From Methylophaga sp. UBA2689 (GTDB lineage Bacteria; Pseudomonadota; Gammaproteobacteria; Nitrosococcales; Methylophagaceae), in assembly GCA_002354555.1 (NCBI GenBank), contig DELT01000083.1:1-51625 (forward strand): a DNA stretch of 51,625 bases. Reading direction: 5' to 3'. Below the pieces are notes generated by a model, which was given only the letters and a program-made list of their open reading frames with translations, was not told where the DNA came from and did no database searches. Every line of letters starts with the position of its first letter. Positions within the stretch are counted from its first letter, which is position 1. Shown piece after piece: positions 1 to 9,747 of this stretch. Position numbers and translations under genes: made by a program.

Positions 1-1
1 T

Positions 2-1852
2 GATGAGCAATGGACTATGCTCTATGTAAGCGAAGCATTCGAACGTTTAACCGGCTATAACGCTGAAGATGTTATCGGCAACCAGCGGATTGAATTTGCC
101 AATATTATCCATCCAGATGATCGCGAGAAGATGTATGTTGAAACAATAAAAGCAATCGAGCAAAACCAGCCGTTTCAGGTCGAGTATCGAATAATTCATA
201 AAGATGGTGGTATCCGCTGGTTTTGGGAGCAGGGTAGTGGTGTAAGAGATAAAGACGGCAATGTAGCAGCGATTGAAGGCTACATGACCGATATTACGCT
301 GCAAAAAGAAGCAGACGCCAATATTCGGGAGAGTGAAAAACGCTTTCAATTATTATCCAAAGCAACCAACGATGCGATCTGGGACTGGGATCTGCTGACA
401 AACGAACTTTGGTGGAGCGATAGTTTTGCAACCTTGTTTGGCATTGATACCCAATCAAAAAAACCTTCTATTGAAGGCTGGGAAAAACGCATTCATCCTG
501 ATGACCGTAATCGAGTCATAAACAATCTTGAGCGAGCAATTGAAACCCAACAGCAGAGCTGGTCTGACAACTATAAGTTTCAACGTCAGGATGGGGACTA
601 TGCAGATGTTATCGACCGGGGTTATGTTATTTACAATAACGCTAACGAAGCAATCCGTATGGTTGGCGGTATTACGGATATAACTGATCGTCTTGAAATA
701 GAAGAAAAATTACGGCAATCCCAACGATTGGAAGCCGTTGGTCAATTAACCGGTGGCGTTGCTCACGACTTTAACAATTTGTTGACAGTTATTGTCGGCA
801 ATGCCGAAATTATTACTGAGTCACTTGCCAGTGATTCCAAATTACGTGGCCTGTCTGAAATGATCCAGGAAGCAGCAGACCGCGGAGCAGAATTAATTCG
901 CAGCTTACTGGCCTTTTCCCGTAAGCAGGCTCTCGATCCAAAACATATTGATGCCAATCAATTATTAACGAATTTTCAGGGATTACTTAGCCGATCCATT
1001 GGGGAGACGATTCAGCTAGAGCTGGCTCTGGAACCTGAGCTCTGGTTGGCGCAAGTTGATCCGGGGCAATTGGAAAATGCGTTGTTGAATCTGGCCATCA
1101 ATGCACGTGATGCGATGCCATCAGGTGGCAGGTTATTAATTGAAACACTCAATGTTTCACTCTCCGAAGACTATGGTTCCCAACATGATGTTACGCCAGG
1201 TGATTATGTGATTATTGGTGTCTCAGATAGCGGGGTGGGCATTGCTCCAGAAAACCTGGATAAAGTGTTTGAACCGTTCTACACCACGAAAAGCAAAGAT
1301 AAAGGGACTGGCCTGGGGTTGGCGATGGTCTATGGATTTGCTCGTCAGAGCTATGGTCATATAAATGTTTATTCGGAAGTCGGGCAGGGAACCACCATCA
1401 GACTCTATTTACCTCGATCACCGGAAGAAGTTGCTACAGCAGAAAACGCTTCTGTATTGCATATTCAGCCACATATTGGCAACGAAACCATACTTGTTGT
1501 TGAAGATGATGAATTGGTTCGCAATTATGTTATTTCGCAATTGGAGTTTATGGGATATAAGGTAATCAGTGCATCAAATGGTCTCGAAGCTATGGAGATC
1601 ATTCAGAGTGATGCAGATATTGACTTATTATTCACTGACGTAGTGATGCCAGGCGGTATGAGTGGAAGAGAGCTGTCGGACAAAGCTCAGCGAATCCGGC
1701 CACAATTAAAAGTATTGTTCACTTCTGGCTATACCGAAAACTCTATCGTCCATCATGGTCGGCTGGACCCTGGAGTAATGTTACTGAGCAAGCCGTACAG
1801 TCGAGATGAACTAACCACTAAAATCCGAAATTCTTTGCAGAATGAGACATAA
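2..1852 (+). CDS. PAS-PAS hybrid histidine kinase with receiver domain (5' partial)
   Basis: The reading frame is open to the first base of the window, so the N terminus lies upstream; the first ATG at 17 falls inside a PAS domain and is probably not the start. In the visible 616 residues there are two PAS/PAC modules (about 1-100 and 105-240), a HisKA domain with the phospho-acceptor histidine in GGVAHDFNN (about residue 255), a HATPase with N box (NLAINARDAMP), DSGVGI and GTGLGL motifs, and a C-terminal receiver domain with a phosphorylatable Asp in FTDVVMPGG (about residue 546) and the SGYT and KPYS motifs. Such hybrid kinases pass phosphate from His to Asp within the same protein. No membrane segment is visible, so sensing through the PAS domains is probably cytosolic. 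The following receiver-EAL protein, 57 bp downstream, is the likely partner. Confidence 0.9.
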   Translation, partial: DEQWTMLYVSEAFERLTGYNAEDVIGNQRIEFANIIHPDDREKMYVETIKAIEQNQPFQVEYRIIHKDGGIRWFWEQGSGVRDKDGNVAAIEGYMTDITLQKEADANIRESEKRFQLLSKATNDAIWDWDLLTNELWWSDSFATLFGIDTQSKKPSIEGWEKRIHPDDRNRVINNLERAIETQQQSWSDNYKFQRQDGDYADVIDRGYVIYNNANEAIRMVGGITDITDRLEIEEKLRQSQRLEAVGQLTGGVAHDFNNLLTVIVGNAEIITESLASDSKLRGLSEMIQEAADRGAELIRSLLAFSRKQALDPKHIDANQLLTNFQGLLSRSIGETIQLELALEPELWLAQVDPGQLENALLNLAINARDAMPSGGRLLIETLNVSLSEDYGSQHDVTPGDYVIIGVSDSGVGIAPENLDKVFEPFYTTKSKDKGTGLGLAMVYGFARQSYGHINVYSEVGQGTTIRLYLPRSPEEVATAENASVLHIQPHIGNETILVVEDDELVRNYVISQLEFMGYKVISASNGLEAMEIIQSDADIDLLFTDVVMPGGMSGRELSDKAQRIRPQLKVLFTSGYTENSIVHHGRLDPGVMLLSKPYSRDELTTKIRNSLQNET

Positions 1853-1909
1853 ATGACAAAGTGTCTGCAAAGTTTATTTTCATTGGATAACCAAGAGTAG
1901 TCTGGGACG

Positions 1910-4045
1910 ATGACCGAATTAAAAGTACTTATTCTGGATGACAATAATCTCACTGCAAGAGCGATTGCCAATGTCGCTGAATTTATCGGTCTGTCAGCCA
2001 AAATAACCTCCGACTTTCAAAGTTTTCTGGAGCTCATCAATGACTGGAGCCCACAGTATCTGATTATTGATTTGATTATGCCGGATATGGATGGTGTAGA
2101 AGTGCTTGGAGAACTGGGCCGTATGCAGATCGATGCCCAGTTAATCATCACCAGTGGCGCCGGCCAGCAACTATTGCATGCTGCTGCACGTTCGGCGGGA
2201 GCACATGGACTTAATGTTCTGGGAGTTCTTCCCAAGCCTTTTAATCCAAAAGCTTTCCGAGATTTAATCAACTCTGAATCCATCAACACAGCTGATAACA
2301 AATTTGGTCAACAACTGCGTGCTGAAAACCAGGCTAATACCCTTACCGTCAATGAGCTGGAAGAAGCGATTAATGCAGGTGAAATTTATCTGGTATATCA
2401 ACCAAAAGTGTCTTGTATCAGTGGCACGCTAACTGGCCTGGAAGCTCTTGCTCGGTGGCAACATGCAGAAAAGGGCTTTATTTCCCCGGAAAAATTTATT
2501 CCATTAGCCGAACAGAATGATCTTATCGACAAATTAACCTTACAGGTGTTTGAACAGGCATTACCTTTTTTAAATTACCTTCAGGAAGCAGATCCTTCGC
2601 TAAAAATCCAGAACAGGGGCTTATTGCTTTCGGTGAATATTTCTGCTGCATCACTCAAGAATCTGGATTTATTCAAACAAATTGAAATGCTTTGTGAAGC
2701 CCATAATATCAAACCGGATCAACTGATTCTGGAGTTGACTGAAACTGCCGCAATGGACGATCCGGTGATGTCTCTGGATATTCTGACCAGGTTGAGATTG
2801 CGAGGATTCCGTTTATCCATAGATGATTTCGGCACCGGTTTTTCGTCGATGTTGGCCTTGGTTCGTATGCCATTTTCAGAAGTAAAAGTGGATAAAACCT
2901 TTGTCATGACCTCTGCGGATTCACGCGAATCAAGACTGGTTATCAAGGCGATTATTGAACTTGCCCACAGTCTGAATATGCAAGTGGCTGCAGAAGGTAT
3001 CGAAGATAATGCTGCCCTGGATCTGCTGCGTAAAATGGGCTGTGATCAGGCTCAGGGGTATTTTATTGGTCGTCCCATGTTACCTGAGGCTTTTATTGAC
3101 TGGTCAAAAAACACGTCAAAACATATTGATTTGCAAAGGCTTAAACGCCTGCATGGCCTGGGACTTCTGGATAGTGAACCGGAACATCGTTATGATCGTT
3201 TAACCAAACTCTGTACCCGGTTATTCGATGTGGAGATTAGCTTAATTTCACTGATAGACGAAGATCGACAATGGATAAAATCATCACAGGGATTCAGTCA
3301 ACGGCAAACGGAACGTTCAGTGGCATTTTGTAACCAGACGATTGCTCAGGAAGATATTTTTGTCATTTCCGATACACTGAATGATAAACATTATGCTGAA
3401 AATATCATGGTTACCTCAGCACCCTATATACGGTTTTATGCCGGTTGTCCGATTCGTGCCAGTTCCGGAGAGAAGTTGGGCGCTTTATGTTTAAAACACC
3501 CTAGCCCAAGGAGCTTTTCGGATAGAGATAAACAATTATTAAAACAATTGACGGAAATGGTCGAAGAGGAAATCGACTATAATCCACTGTTAGATGAGGA
3601 TAATTTGACCGGCTTAATGAATCGAGAGGCTTTCGAACGCAGAGCACAAAAATTACTGAATATTTTTGTACCGTACCAGGCCAGTATTACTATGTATTAC
3701 TTTGATGTGAATAATTACAAGCGCATCTCTCATGCTCACGGAATTTCTGCAGGCGATGAAGCCCTTATTCATTTTTCCCGAATATTGACAGAAATCTTTA
3801 CTGATACTGAGTTAGTGTCTCGATTGGTTGATGACGAGTTTGTCGTTTTAAGTGTGTGTGAGCAATCAGAAAACAGACTGGAACAACTGGCTGAAGCAGT
3901 AAAAAATTATAATGCTAATGTCAGCCCGCACCTTAATATTGAATATACTGTTGGTACGGCTTCCAGTCACGCGATGGACAACATCGATTTGCAATCTTTG
4001 TATATGTACGCTGATACTGATTTATACGAGCATAAAAGTGACTAG
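1910..4045 (+). CDS. REC-EAL-GAF-GGDEF c-di-GMP signalling protein
   Basis: 711 residues. An N-terminal receiver domain (about 1-120) has its phospho-acceptor Asp54 in IIDLIMPDMDG and the switch residues TSG and KPF. The EAL domain (about 145-395) keeps the catalytic signatures EALARW (from E178), ELTETA, DDFGTGFSS, KVDK and AAEGIE, so it should be an active cyclic di-GMP phosphodiesterase. A GAF domain (about 415-555) and a C-terminal GGDEF-fold domain follow. In the latter the signature reads VDDEF (640-644) rather than GGDEF, so cyclase activity is doubtful and a GTP- or c-di-GMP-sensing role is more likely. The order REC-EAL-GAF-GGDEF is unusual. It lies directly downstream of a hybrid kinase, which probably phosphorylates the receiver domain and thereby controls phosphodiesterase output. 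Confidence 0.88.
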   Translation: MTELKVLILDDNNLTARAIANVAEFIGLSAKITSDFQSFLELINDWSPQYLIIDLIMPDMDGVEVLGELGRMQIDAQLIITSGAGQQLLHAAARSAGAHGLNVLGVLPKPFNPKAFRDLINSESINTADNKFGQQLRAENQANTLTVNELEEAINAGEIYLVYQPKVSCISGTLTGLEALARWQHAEKGFISPEKFIPLAEQNDLIDKLTLQVFEQALPFLNYLQEADPSLKIQNRGLLLSVNISAASLKNLDLFKQIEMLCEAHNIKPDQLILELTETAAMDDPVMSLDILTRLRLRGFRLSIDDFGTGFSSMLALVRMPFSEVKVDKTFVMTSADSRESRLVIKAIIELAHSLNMQVAAEGIEDNAALDLLRKMGCDQAQGYFIGRPMLPEAFIDWSKNTSKHIDLQRLKRLHGLGLLDSEPEHRYDRLTKLCTRLFDVEISLISLIDEDRQWIKSSQGFSQRQTERSVAFCNQTIAQEDIFVISDTLNDKHYAENIMVTSAPYIRFYAGCPIRASSGEKLGALCLKHPSPRSFSDRDKQLLKQLTEMVEEEIDYNPLLDEDNLTGLMNREAFERRAQKLLNIFVPYQASITMYYFDVNNYKRISHAHGISAGDEALIHFSRILTEIFTDTELVSRLVDDEFVVLSVCEQSENRLEQLAEAVKNYNANVSPHLNIEYTVGTASSHAMDNIDLQSLYMYADTDLYEHKSD

Positions 4046-4328
4046 AGCTTGTTGATCTTTTATTTCCGCCTCTGAAATATAAACAGATCTTAAAGCGGTT
4101 GAAATATACAGCTACGGACCAATATTAAATATAGTCCATTAATTTTTACCGCTTCACACCAAAACATTCACAATAATTTGCATTAATTTTTCTACAATAA
4201 TAGTTGTTAGTATCAATTTATATTCATTTTAATTATATTAAAATCAAAACATATAGTTTCTATTTATATAAAGTTTTTGTTATTTTGTGCGGACTCACAG
4301 CTCAATTTTTAAGAGACAAACCAACAAC

Positions 4329-6128
4329 ATGAATATCAGGTTGCCCAACGCTCCATTAACCGATGAACAATTGCAACAGCTGAATAATTTACTGCAAGGC
4401 CTGGAAGGCTGGCAGGTAGATTGGCTGTCAGGCTATTTGTCAGGCTATCGTGCGGCTCAGGGTGGAACAGCTGTTACGGAAGCTGCACCTTCTCTGCCGG
4501 ATCAAACGATCAAACTTACCGTGCTTTATGGTTCACAAACCGGTAATACCGAAACAGTGGCCGGACAACTAGCCGAAAAAGCTAAAGCCAGTGGTATTGA
4601 AGTCAAGTTATGGGATATGGCCGAATACAAACCACGAGAACTGAAGAACGAACAATATCTTGCGGTGTTAACCTCAACTCATGGTGAAGGTGAGCCACCG
4701 GATAACGCGATGGATTTATATGAGTTTCTGGGGAGCCGTAAAGCACCAGGATTAAAAGGTTTGAAATTCAGCGTGCTGTCTTTGGGCGATTCCAGCTATG
4801 AATATTTCTGTCAGACTGGCAAAGACTTTGATCAGCGTCTGCAAAAACTTGGTGCAACCGCGGTAATTCCGCGCGTTGATTGTGATGTGGATTATGATGA
4901 TTTGGCGGAAAAATGGATCGCTGAATTTGTTGAGTCACTGACCAGCTCCATGCAAGCCAGTGCTGCACCTCCGTCAGCTTCTGCAGCGATGAGTCAGCTT
5001 GAAACCTCCGTTCAATACGATCGTAAACATCCATTTTCTGCACCGTTGCTAGAGAACCAGATACTCAGTGGGCGCGGTTCCAGCAAGGAAGTGCGGCATA
5101 TTGAAATCTCACTGGAAGGTTCGGGATTGCACTACCAGCCGGGTGATGCCTTAGGTGTTTATCCACAGAATGATCCCGCTCTGGTCTCCATGCTGATTGA
5201 TGCGCTGGGATTTGATGCTGATGGTCCAGTAGAACTTGATGAACAAACAGAAACCTTAACCAATGCATTGATGCATCATCGTGAAATTACCGTGCTGACC
5301 CGACCGTTAGTGGAAAAATGGGCTGAACTGTCCCAGTCGGATGAACTGAATAAGCTGATGGAGAGCAAATCGGCAGTTACCGAATGGATCCGCGGTCGTG
5401 ATGTGTTGGATTTGGTACAAAGTTACCCATTAACAGACATCGATGCCAACGGCTTTATCAAATTGCTGCGTAAATTGCCGCCAAGGTTATATTCGATCGC
5501 ATCCAGTCAGGCTGCGGTTGATGAAGAGGTGCATATCACCGTGGCAACAGTACGGTATAACACCCATAACCGTGAGCGAGGCGGGGTAGCCTCAACCTGG
5601 TTAGCCGACCGCTTAGCCGAAGATGCAACTATTCCGGTGTATATCGATCCCAATAAAAATTTCAAATTGCCTGCCGATGATGATGCACCAATTATTATGA
5701 TTGGCCCCGGAACCGGTATTGCCCCATTCAGAAGCTTTATGCAGGAACGTGAAGAACGAGGTGCTCGAGGATCTAATTGGCTGTTCTTTGGCGATCAGCA
5801 TTTCCTGACTGATTTTCTCTATCAGACCGAGTGGCTGTCCTGGCGTAAATCTGGATTATTAACCCATATGGATGTGGCATTTTCTCGGGATCAGACTGAG
5901 AAAATCTATGTGCAGCATCGTATTCGTGAAAAATCCATTGAGATATGGAACTGGTTGCAGGATGGAGCCTATTTATATGTCTGTGGTGATGCCGACAATA
6001 TGGCACCGGATGTTAATGAAGCTCTGATTGATATTATCAGCCAGCAAGGCAAAAAAAGCCGCGAAGATGCCACTGAATATCTGCGTCAATTGACGCGTGA
6101 TAAACGCTACCAACGTGATGTGTACTAA
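4329..6128 (+). CDS. cysJ: Sulfite reductase flavoprotein alpha subunit CysJ
   Basis: NADPH-dependent flavoprotein of assimilatory sulfite reductase; it carries electrons from NADPH through FAD and FMN to the CysI haemoprotein. The flavodoxin domain (about 60-205) shows the FMN loop YGSQTGNTET and the STHGEGEPPDNA loop; the FAD domain carries RLYSIASS; the NADP domain has GPGTGIAPFRSF and YLYVCGDADNMA, and the protein ends in the usual aromatic tail (RDVY). I chose the ATG at 4329 over an in-frame GTG at 4287 because it gives 599 residues, the length of E. coli CysJ, and has an AAGAGA ribosome site about 12 bases upstream. The preceding 280 bp are very AT-rich and hold the promoter; I could not define a CysB site. 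The stop overlaps the cysI start (TAATG). Confidence 0.97.
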   Translation: MNIRLPNAPLTDEQLQQLNNLLQGLEGWQVDWLSGYLSGYRAAQGGTAVTEAAPSLPDQTIKLTVLYGSQTGNTETVAGQLAEKAKASGIEVKLWDMAEYKPRELKNEQYLAVLTSTHGEGEPPDNAMDLYEFLGSRKAPGLKGLKFSVLSLGDSSYEYFCQTGKDFDQRLQKLGATAVIPRVDCDVDYDDLAEKWIAEFVESLTSSMQASAAPPSASAAMSQLETSVQYDRKHPFSAPLLENQILSGRGSSKEVRHIEISLEGSGLHYQPGDALGVYPQNDPALVSMLIDALGFDADGPVELDEQTETLTNALMHHREITVLTRPLVEKWAELSQSDELNKLMESKSAVTEWIRGRDVLDLVQSYPLTDIDANGFIKLLRKLPPRLYSIASSQAAVDEEVHITVATVRYNTHNRERGGVASTWLADRLAEDATIPVYIDPNKNFKLPADDDAPIIMIGPGTGIAPFRSFMQEREERGARGSNWLFFGDQHFLTDFLYQTEWLSWRKSGLLTHMDVAFSRDQTEKIYVQHRIREKSIEIWNWLQDGAYLYVCGDADNMAPDVNEALIDIISQQGKKSREDATEYLRQLTRDKRYQRDVY

Positions 6129-7828
6129 TGAATACCAAATTACCTGAAGCCGAACAACTCAAACTCGACAGTCGTTACCTGCGTGGCACCATAGCCGAAG
6201 GGTTGGATGATGTGGTTACCGGAGCGATTTCCGAAGATGACAACAAGCTGACCAAATTCCATGGCAGTTATATGCAGGATCATCGAGATCTGCGTGATGA
6301 ACGTCGTCGTCAAAAGCTGGAACCGTTATATTCATTTATGGTTCGACTGCGTATTCCGGGTGGTGTGGTCACCCCGCAACAATGGTTGGGGCTGGATGAG
6401 ATTGCAGATGATTGCTCGAATGGCACGCTGCGGATAACTACCCGGCAGACCTTTCAATATCATGAAGTATTGAAAAAAGATCTGCGTTCATTAATGCAAC
6501 AGGTCAATGCATTGATGTTGGACACCAAAGGTGCCTGTGGTGACGTTAATCGTAATGTCGTCACCAACGTCAATCCGCATCAATCATCTGTTCATGCCGA
6601 GGTCTATCAGATATCCAAAGCTATCAGCGATCATTTGTGCTGGCAGTCGGGTGCCTATGCTGAAATATGGCTGGGTGAAAAATGTGTCTATCAACCGGGA
6701 AAATCTGAAGAGCCGTTTTACGGTGATCGCTATTTACCGCGTAAATTTAAAATCGGTATCGCTATTCCACCTGAAAACGACAGCGATGTATTGGCCAACG
6801 ATATTGCGTTAATTGCCATTATTGAAAACGACGAGTTAGTTGGATTCAATGTCGCCGTCGGTGGCGGCATGGGTATGACGTACGGTGAAACCGCAACTTT
6901 CCCACGCTTAGCCACCATGGCCGGTTTTGTGCCAAAAGACCAGATTGTTAAAGCCTGCGAAACCATTGCTGCCATTCAACGTGACTTTGGTGACCGTAGT
7001 GTCAGGGCGCATGCGCGCTTTAAATACACCATTGATGATCATGGTATCGACTGGTTTAACGAGAAATTCACCGAATACCATGGTGAGGCAATGACAGCTG
7101 CCAGATCCTTTGAGTTATTACGTAATGGTGATCGTTTTGGCTGGATCCAGGGTGAAGATGGTCAATGGCACCTGACCTTGTATATTTACAGCGGTAGAGT
7201 CAAAGATACGGAATCACTGCAATTACGAACAGCACTGCGTGAAATCGCCAAAGTTCATACGGGCGAATTTCGCATGACCTGTAATCAGAACCTGATTATT
7301 GCCAATATCAGTCCTGAGCAAAAACCGCTTATTGAACAACTGGTCCAAAAATATCAACTTGATATCGGTGAGAGCCGTCCGGCATTACGCTTAAATGCCA
7401 TGGCCTGTGTTGCGTTACCTACCTGTGCATTAGCGATGGCTGAATCTGAGCGTTATTTACCTGAATTTCTGAGCAAACTTGAACAGATAATGAGTGATGT
7501 GGGCCTGCCGGAAAAACTGATTAATATCCGTATCACCGGCTGTCCGAATGGCTGCGCCAGACCTTACTTGGGTGAAATTGCGTTAACCGGTAAAGCGATA
7601 GGACGCTATAACCTGAATCTGGGGGCAGATTTCAGTGGTCAGCGACTAAATCGTCTGTATCTGGAAAATGTGGATGAAACCACCATTCTGAATACGTTGA
7701 AACCAATGATTGAACAGTTTGCTGCAGAACGTGAGCAAGATGAGCATTTTGGTGATTTTCTGATCCGTGTCGGTATCCTCGGTCCTGAACGTACACCTGA
7801 GATGATGCATAAGCCTTTAAAAGATTAA
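6128..7828 (+). CDS. cysI: Sulfite reductase haemoprotein beta subunit CysI
   Basis: 566 residues; reduces sulfite to sulfide with six electrons delivered by CysJ, at a coupled sirohaem-[4Fe-4S] centre in the cytoplasm. The cluster ligands are all present: C427 and C433 (C-x5-C in ACVALPTCA) and C472 and C476 (C-x3-C in TGCPNGCAR), the last also bridging sirohaem. The sulfite-binding Arg-rich segments (RITTRQTFQYH, RAHARFKYT) are intact. The start overlaps the last base of the cysJ stop, so the two are translationally coupled and form the cysJI pair. cysH and the sirohaem synthase gene are not in the window. The gene runs towards convergent ettA across a nested palindromic repeat. Confidence 0.97.
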   Translation: MNTKLPEAEQLKLDSRYLRGTIAEGLDDVVTGAISEDDNKLTKFHGSYMQDHRDLRDERRRQKLEPLYSFMVRLRIPGGVVTPQQWLGLDEIADDCSNGTLRITTRQTFQYHEVLKKDLRSLMQQVNALMLDTKGACGDVNRNVVTNVNPHQSSVHAEVYQISKAISDHLCWQSGAYAEIWLGEKCVYQPGKSEEPFYGDRYLPRKFKIGIAIPPENDSDVLANDIALIAIIENDELVGFNVAVGGGMGMTYGETATFPRLATMAGFVPKDQIVKACETIAAIQRDFGDRSVRAHARFKYTIDDHGIDWFNEKFTEYHGEAMTAARSFELLRNGDRFGWIQGEDGQWHLTLYIYSGRVKDTESLQLRTALREIAKVHTGEFRMTCNQNLIIANISPEQKPLIEQLVQKYQLDIGESRPALRLNAMACVALPTCALAMAESERYLPEFLSKLEQIMSDVGLPEKLINIRITGCPNGCARPYLGEIALTGKAIGRYNLNLGADFSGQRLNRLYLENVDETTILNTLKPMIEQFAAEREQDEHFGDFLIRVGILGPERTPEMMHKPLKD

Positions 7829-7830
7829 AG

Positions 7831-7958
7831 TTAACCACAGAGACACAGAGTACACAGAGAAATTAAATAAGTTTTTTACATGGGTAGGTCGGGTTAGCGT
7901 AGCGTAACCCGACAAGATCCGTTTTAAACCTCTGTGCCCTCTGTGTCTCTGTGGTTAA
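7831..7958. repeat. Nested palindromic intergenic repeat (REP-like core inside a longer inverted repeat)
   Basis: The outer arms 7831-7850 and 7939-7958 are perfect 20-bp inverted copies containing CCACAGAGACACAGAG. Inside, near 7888-7913, is a second palindrome with arms GTCGGGTTA and TAACCCGAC around a GCGTAGCG centre. Both resemble short sequences scattered between genes in many proteobacteria: the inner one is typical of REP-type units, the outer one of miniature inverted-repeat elements. The element lies between the 3' ends of convergent cysI and ettA, so its RNA hairpin could end or protect either transcript. No coding capacity was seen. Confidence 0.8.
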
Positions 7959-7967
7959 GAACGCAAA

Positions 7968-9626
7968 CTAATTCATCCGGCGGTATTTGATACGTTCCGG
8001 CTGATGATCTTTGCCATAACGCTTGAGGTAATCTTCTGCATATTCGCTGTAGTTACCTTCAAAGAATACCACGCTGGAATCGCCTTCATAAGCAATCATA
8101 TGGGTACATACCCGATCTAAAAACCAGCGATCATGCGAAATGACTACGGCTGAACCCGGGAACGCCAAGATGGCTTCTTCCAATGCCCGTAATGTTTCCA
8201 CATCCAGATCATTGGTTGGTTCGTCGAGTAATAAAACGTTGCCGCCTTCTTTAAGCAGTTTGGCCATATGCAGACGATTACGCTCACCACCGGATAAATC
8301 CTTCACATACTTCTGCTGATCTGACCCTTTAAAGTTAAAGCGTCCACAGTAGGCACGAGAAGGGGTCTGATAATTTCCGACAGTAATCATATCGGCACCA
8401 TCAGCAATTTCTTCAAATACCGTTTTTTTGCCATCCAGTTCGCGGGCCTGATTTACATAAGCCAGTTGCACAGTACTGCCGATTTCGATTTCACCGGAAT
8501 CAGCTTTTTCTTCGCCGGTAATCATGCGGAACAAAGTAGATTTACCCGCACCGTTAGGGCCGATGATGCCAACAATTGCACCGGGGGGAATCGTCAGACT
8601 GAGATCTTCGAACAACAGTTTGTCGCCATAGGATTTAGTGACGTTATGCAGTTCAATGACCTTATCACCCAAACGTGGACCAGGTGGAATATAGATTTCC
8701 TGGGTTTCATTACGTTTTTGAAATTCTTTTGAATTCATTTCTTCAAACTGTTTCAAACGCGCTTTGGATTTTGCCTGACGACCTTTGGCTCCCTGGCGCA
8801 CCCATTCAAGCTCAGCCTGAATGGCTTTATTGTGAGAGGCTTCCTGTTTGGATTCCTGGGCCAGACGTTGATCTTTCTGTTCCAGCCAGGAAGAGTAATT
8901 GCCTTCATAAGGAATACCACGACCACGATCCAGCTCAAGAATCCAGCCTGCGGCATTATCCAGAAAATAACGGTCATGGGTAATCGCCACCACGGTGCCG
9001 GGGTATTCCTGCAGAAAACGTTCAATCCAGGCAATCGATTCAGCATCCAGATGGTTAGTCGGCTCATCAAGCAATAACATATCCGGATGATCGAGTAATA
9101 AACGACATAACGCAACGCGACGACGCTCACCACCGGATAACACAGCAACTTTGGCATCCCAGGGTGGCAGGCGTAACGCATCAGCTGCCCGTTCCAGGGC
9201 ATTGTCCAGATTATGTCCATCTTTGGCAGTGATCAGGTTTTCCAGTTCGCCCTGTTTTTTGGCTAATGCATCAAAGTCGGCATCCGGTTCGGCGTAAGCT
9301 GCATAAATCGCATCCAGTTCATCCAATGCGGCTTTAACATCAGAAACTGATTCTTCAACGATTTCCCGAACCGTTTTGCTGTCATCCAGTTCAGGTTCCT
9401 GAGGTAAATAACCGACTTTCATATTCGGCATTGGTCTGGCTTCGCCAATATAATCTTTATCTTCACCCGCCATAATGCGGAGCAGGGTAGATTTACCTGA
9501 GCCATTCAAACCTAATACACCGATTTTGGCGCCAGGGAAAAAGGATAGAGAAATATCTTTTAAAATTTCGCGTTTGGGTGGGACGATTTTGCCAACGCGG
9601 TTCATGCTGTATACGTATTGAGCCAT
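7968..9626 (-). CDS. ettA: Energy-dependent translational throttle protein EttA (ABC-F ATPase)
   Basis: 552 residues, very close to E. coli EttA (555). Two ATP-binding cassettes: Walker A GLNGSGKST and GPNGAGKST, signature LSGGERRR and LSGGERNR, Walker B MLLLDEPTNHLD and LLLDEPTNDLD. The linker (KDQRLAQESKQEA onwards) and the arm insertion of the EttA subgroup are present. There are no transmembrane segments. The family binds the ribosomal E site and gates the first steps of elongation according to the ATP/ADP ratio. The ATG at 9626 (MAQYVY) is chosen over an in-frame TTG at 9638 because it matches the family start and follows a GGA-containing ribosome site. It appears to be a single-gene transcript, convergent with cysI. 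Confidence 0.96.
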   Translation of the reverse strand: MAQYVYSMNRVGKIVPPKREILKDISLSFFPGAKIGVLGLNGSGKSTLLRIMAGEDKDYIGEARPMPNMKVGYLPQEPELDDSKTVREIVEESVSDVKAALDELDAIYAAYAEPDADFDALAKKQGELENLITAKDGHNLDNALERAADALRLPPWDAKVAVLSGGERRRVALCRLLLDHPDMLLLDEPTNHLDAESIAWIERFLQEYPGTVVAITHDRYFLDNAAGWILELDRGRGIPYEGNYSSWLEQKDQRLAQESKQEASHNKAIQAELEWVRQGAKGRQAKSKARLKQFEEMNSKEFQKRNETQEIYIPPGPRLGDKVIELHNVTKSYGDKLLFEDLSLTIPPGAIVGIIGPNGAGKSTLFRMITGEEKADSGEIEIGSTVQLAYVNQARELDGKKTVFEEIADGADMITVGNYQTPSRAYCGRFNFKGSDQQKYVKDLSGGERNRLHMAKLLKEGGNVLLLDEPTNDLDVETLRALEEAILAFPGSAVVISHDRWFLDRVCTHMIAYEGDSSVVFFEGNYSEYAEDYLKRYGKDHQPERIKYRRMN

Positions 9627-9747
9627 TTTAAAATCCAATAAAAACAGGAGTTCAGTAGAAGCGGTGATTCTACCTGAAATTGCTTTTGGATTCGCGGGCT
9701 GGGCGAAAATCTTTTACTTAAGGTTTGACGATCGTTCGACTCGAAAA

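Noticed and set aside
4046-4286. Search for a hidden gene or RNA in the AT-rich stretch before cysJ
   Set aside because: No start codon with a ribosome site, no stable hairpin; it reads as an ordinary promoter region.
7831-7958. CRISPR or ordinary terminator
   Set aside because: A single nested palindrome without spacers or a T run; a dispersed repeat is the better explanation.
8753-9220. A 155-codon frame on the same strand as ettA but in another frame
   Set aside because: It lies wholly inside ettA, whose ABC-F motifs are unmistakable; the translation has no family pattern.
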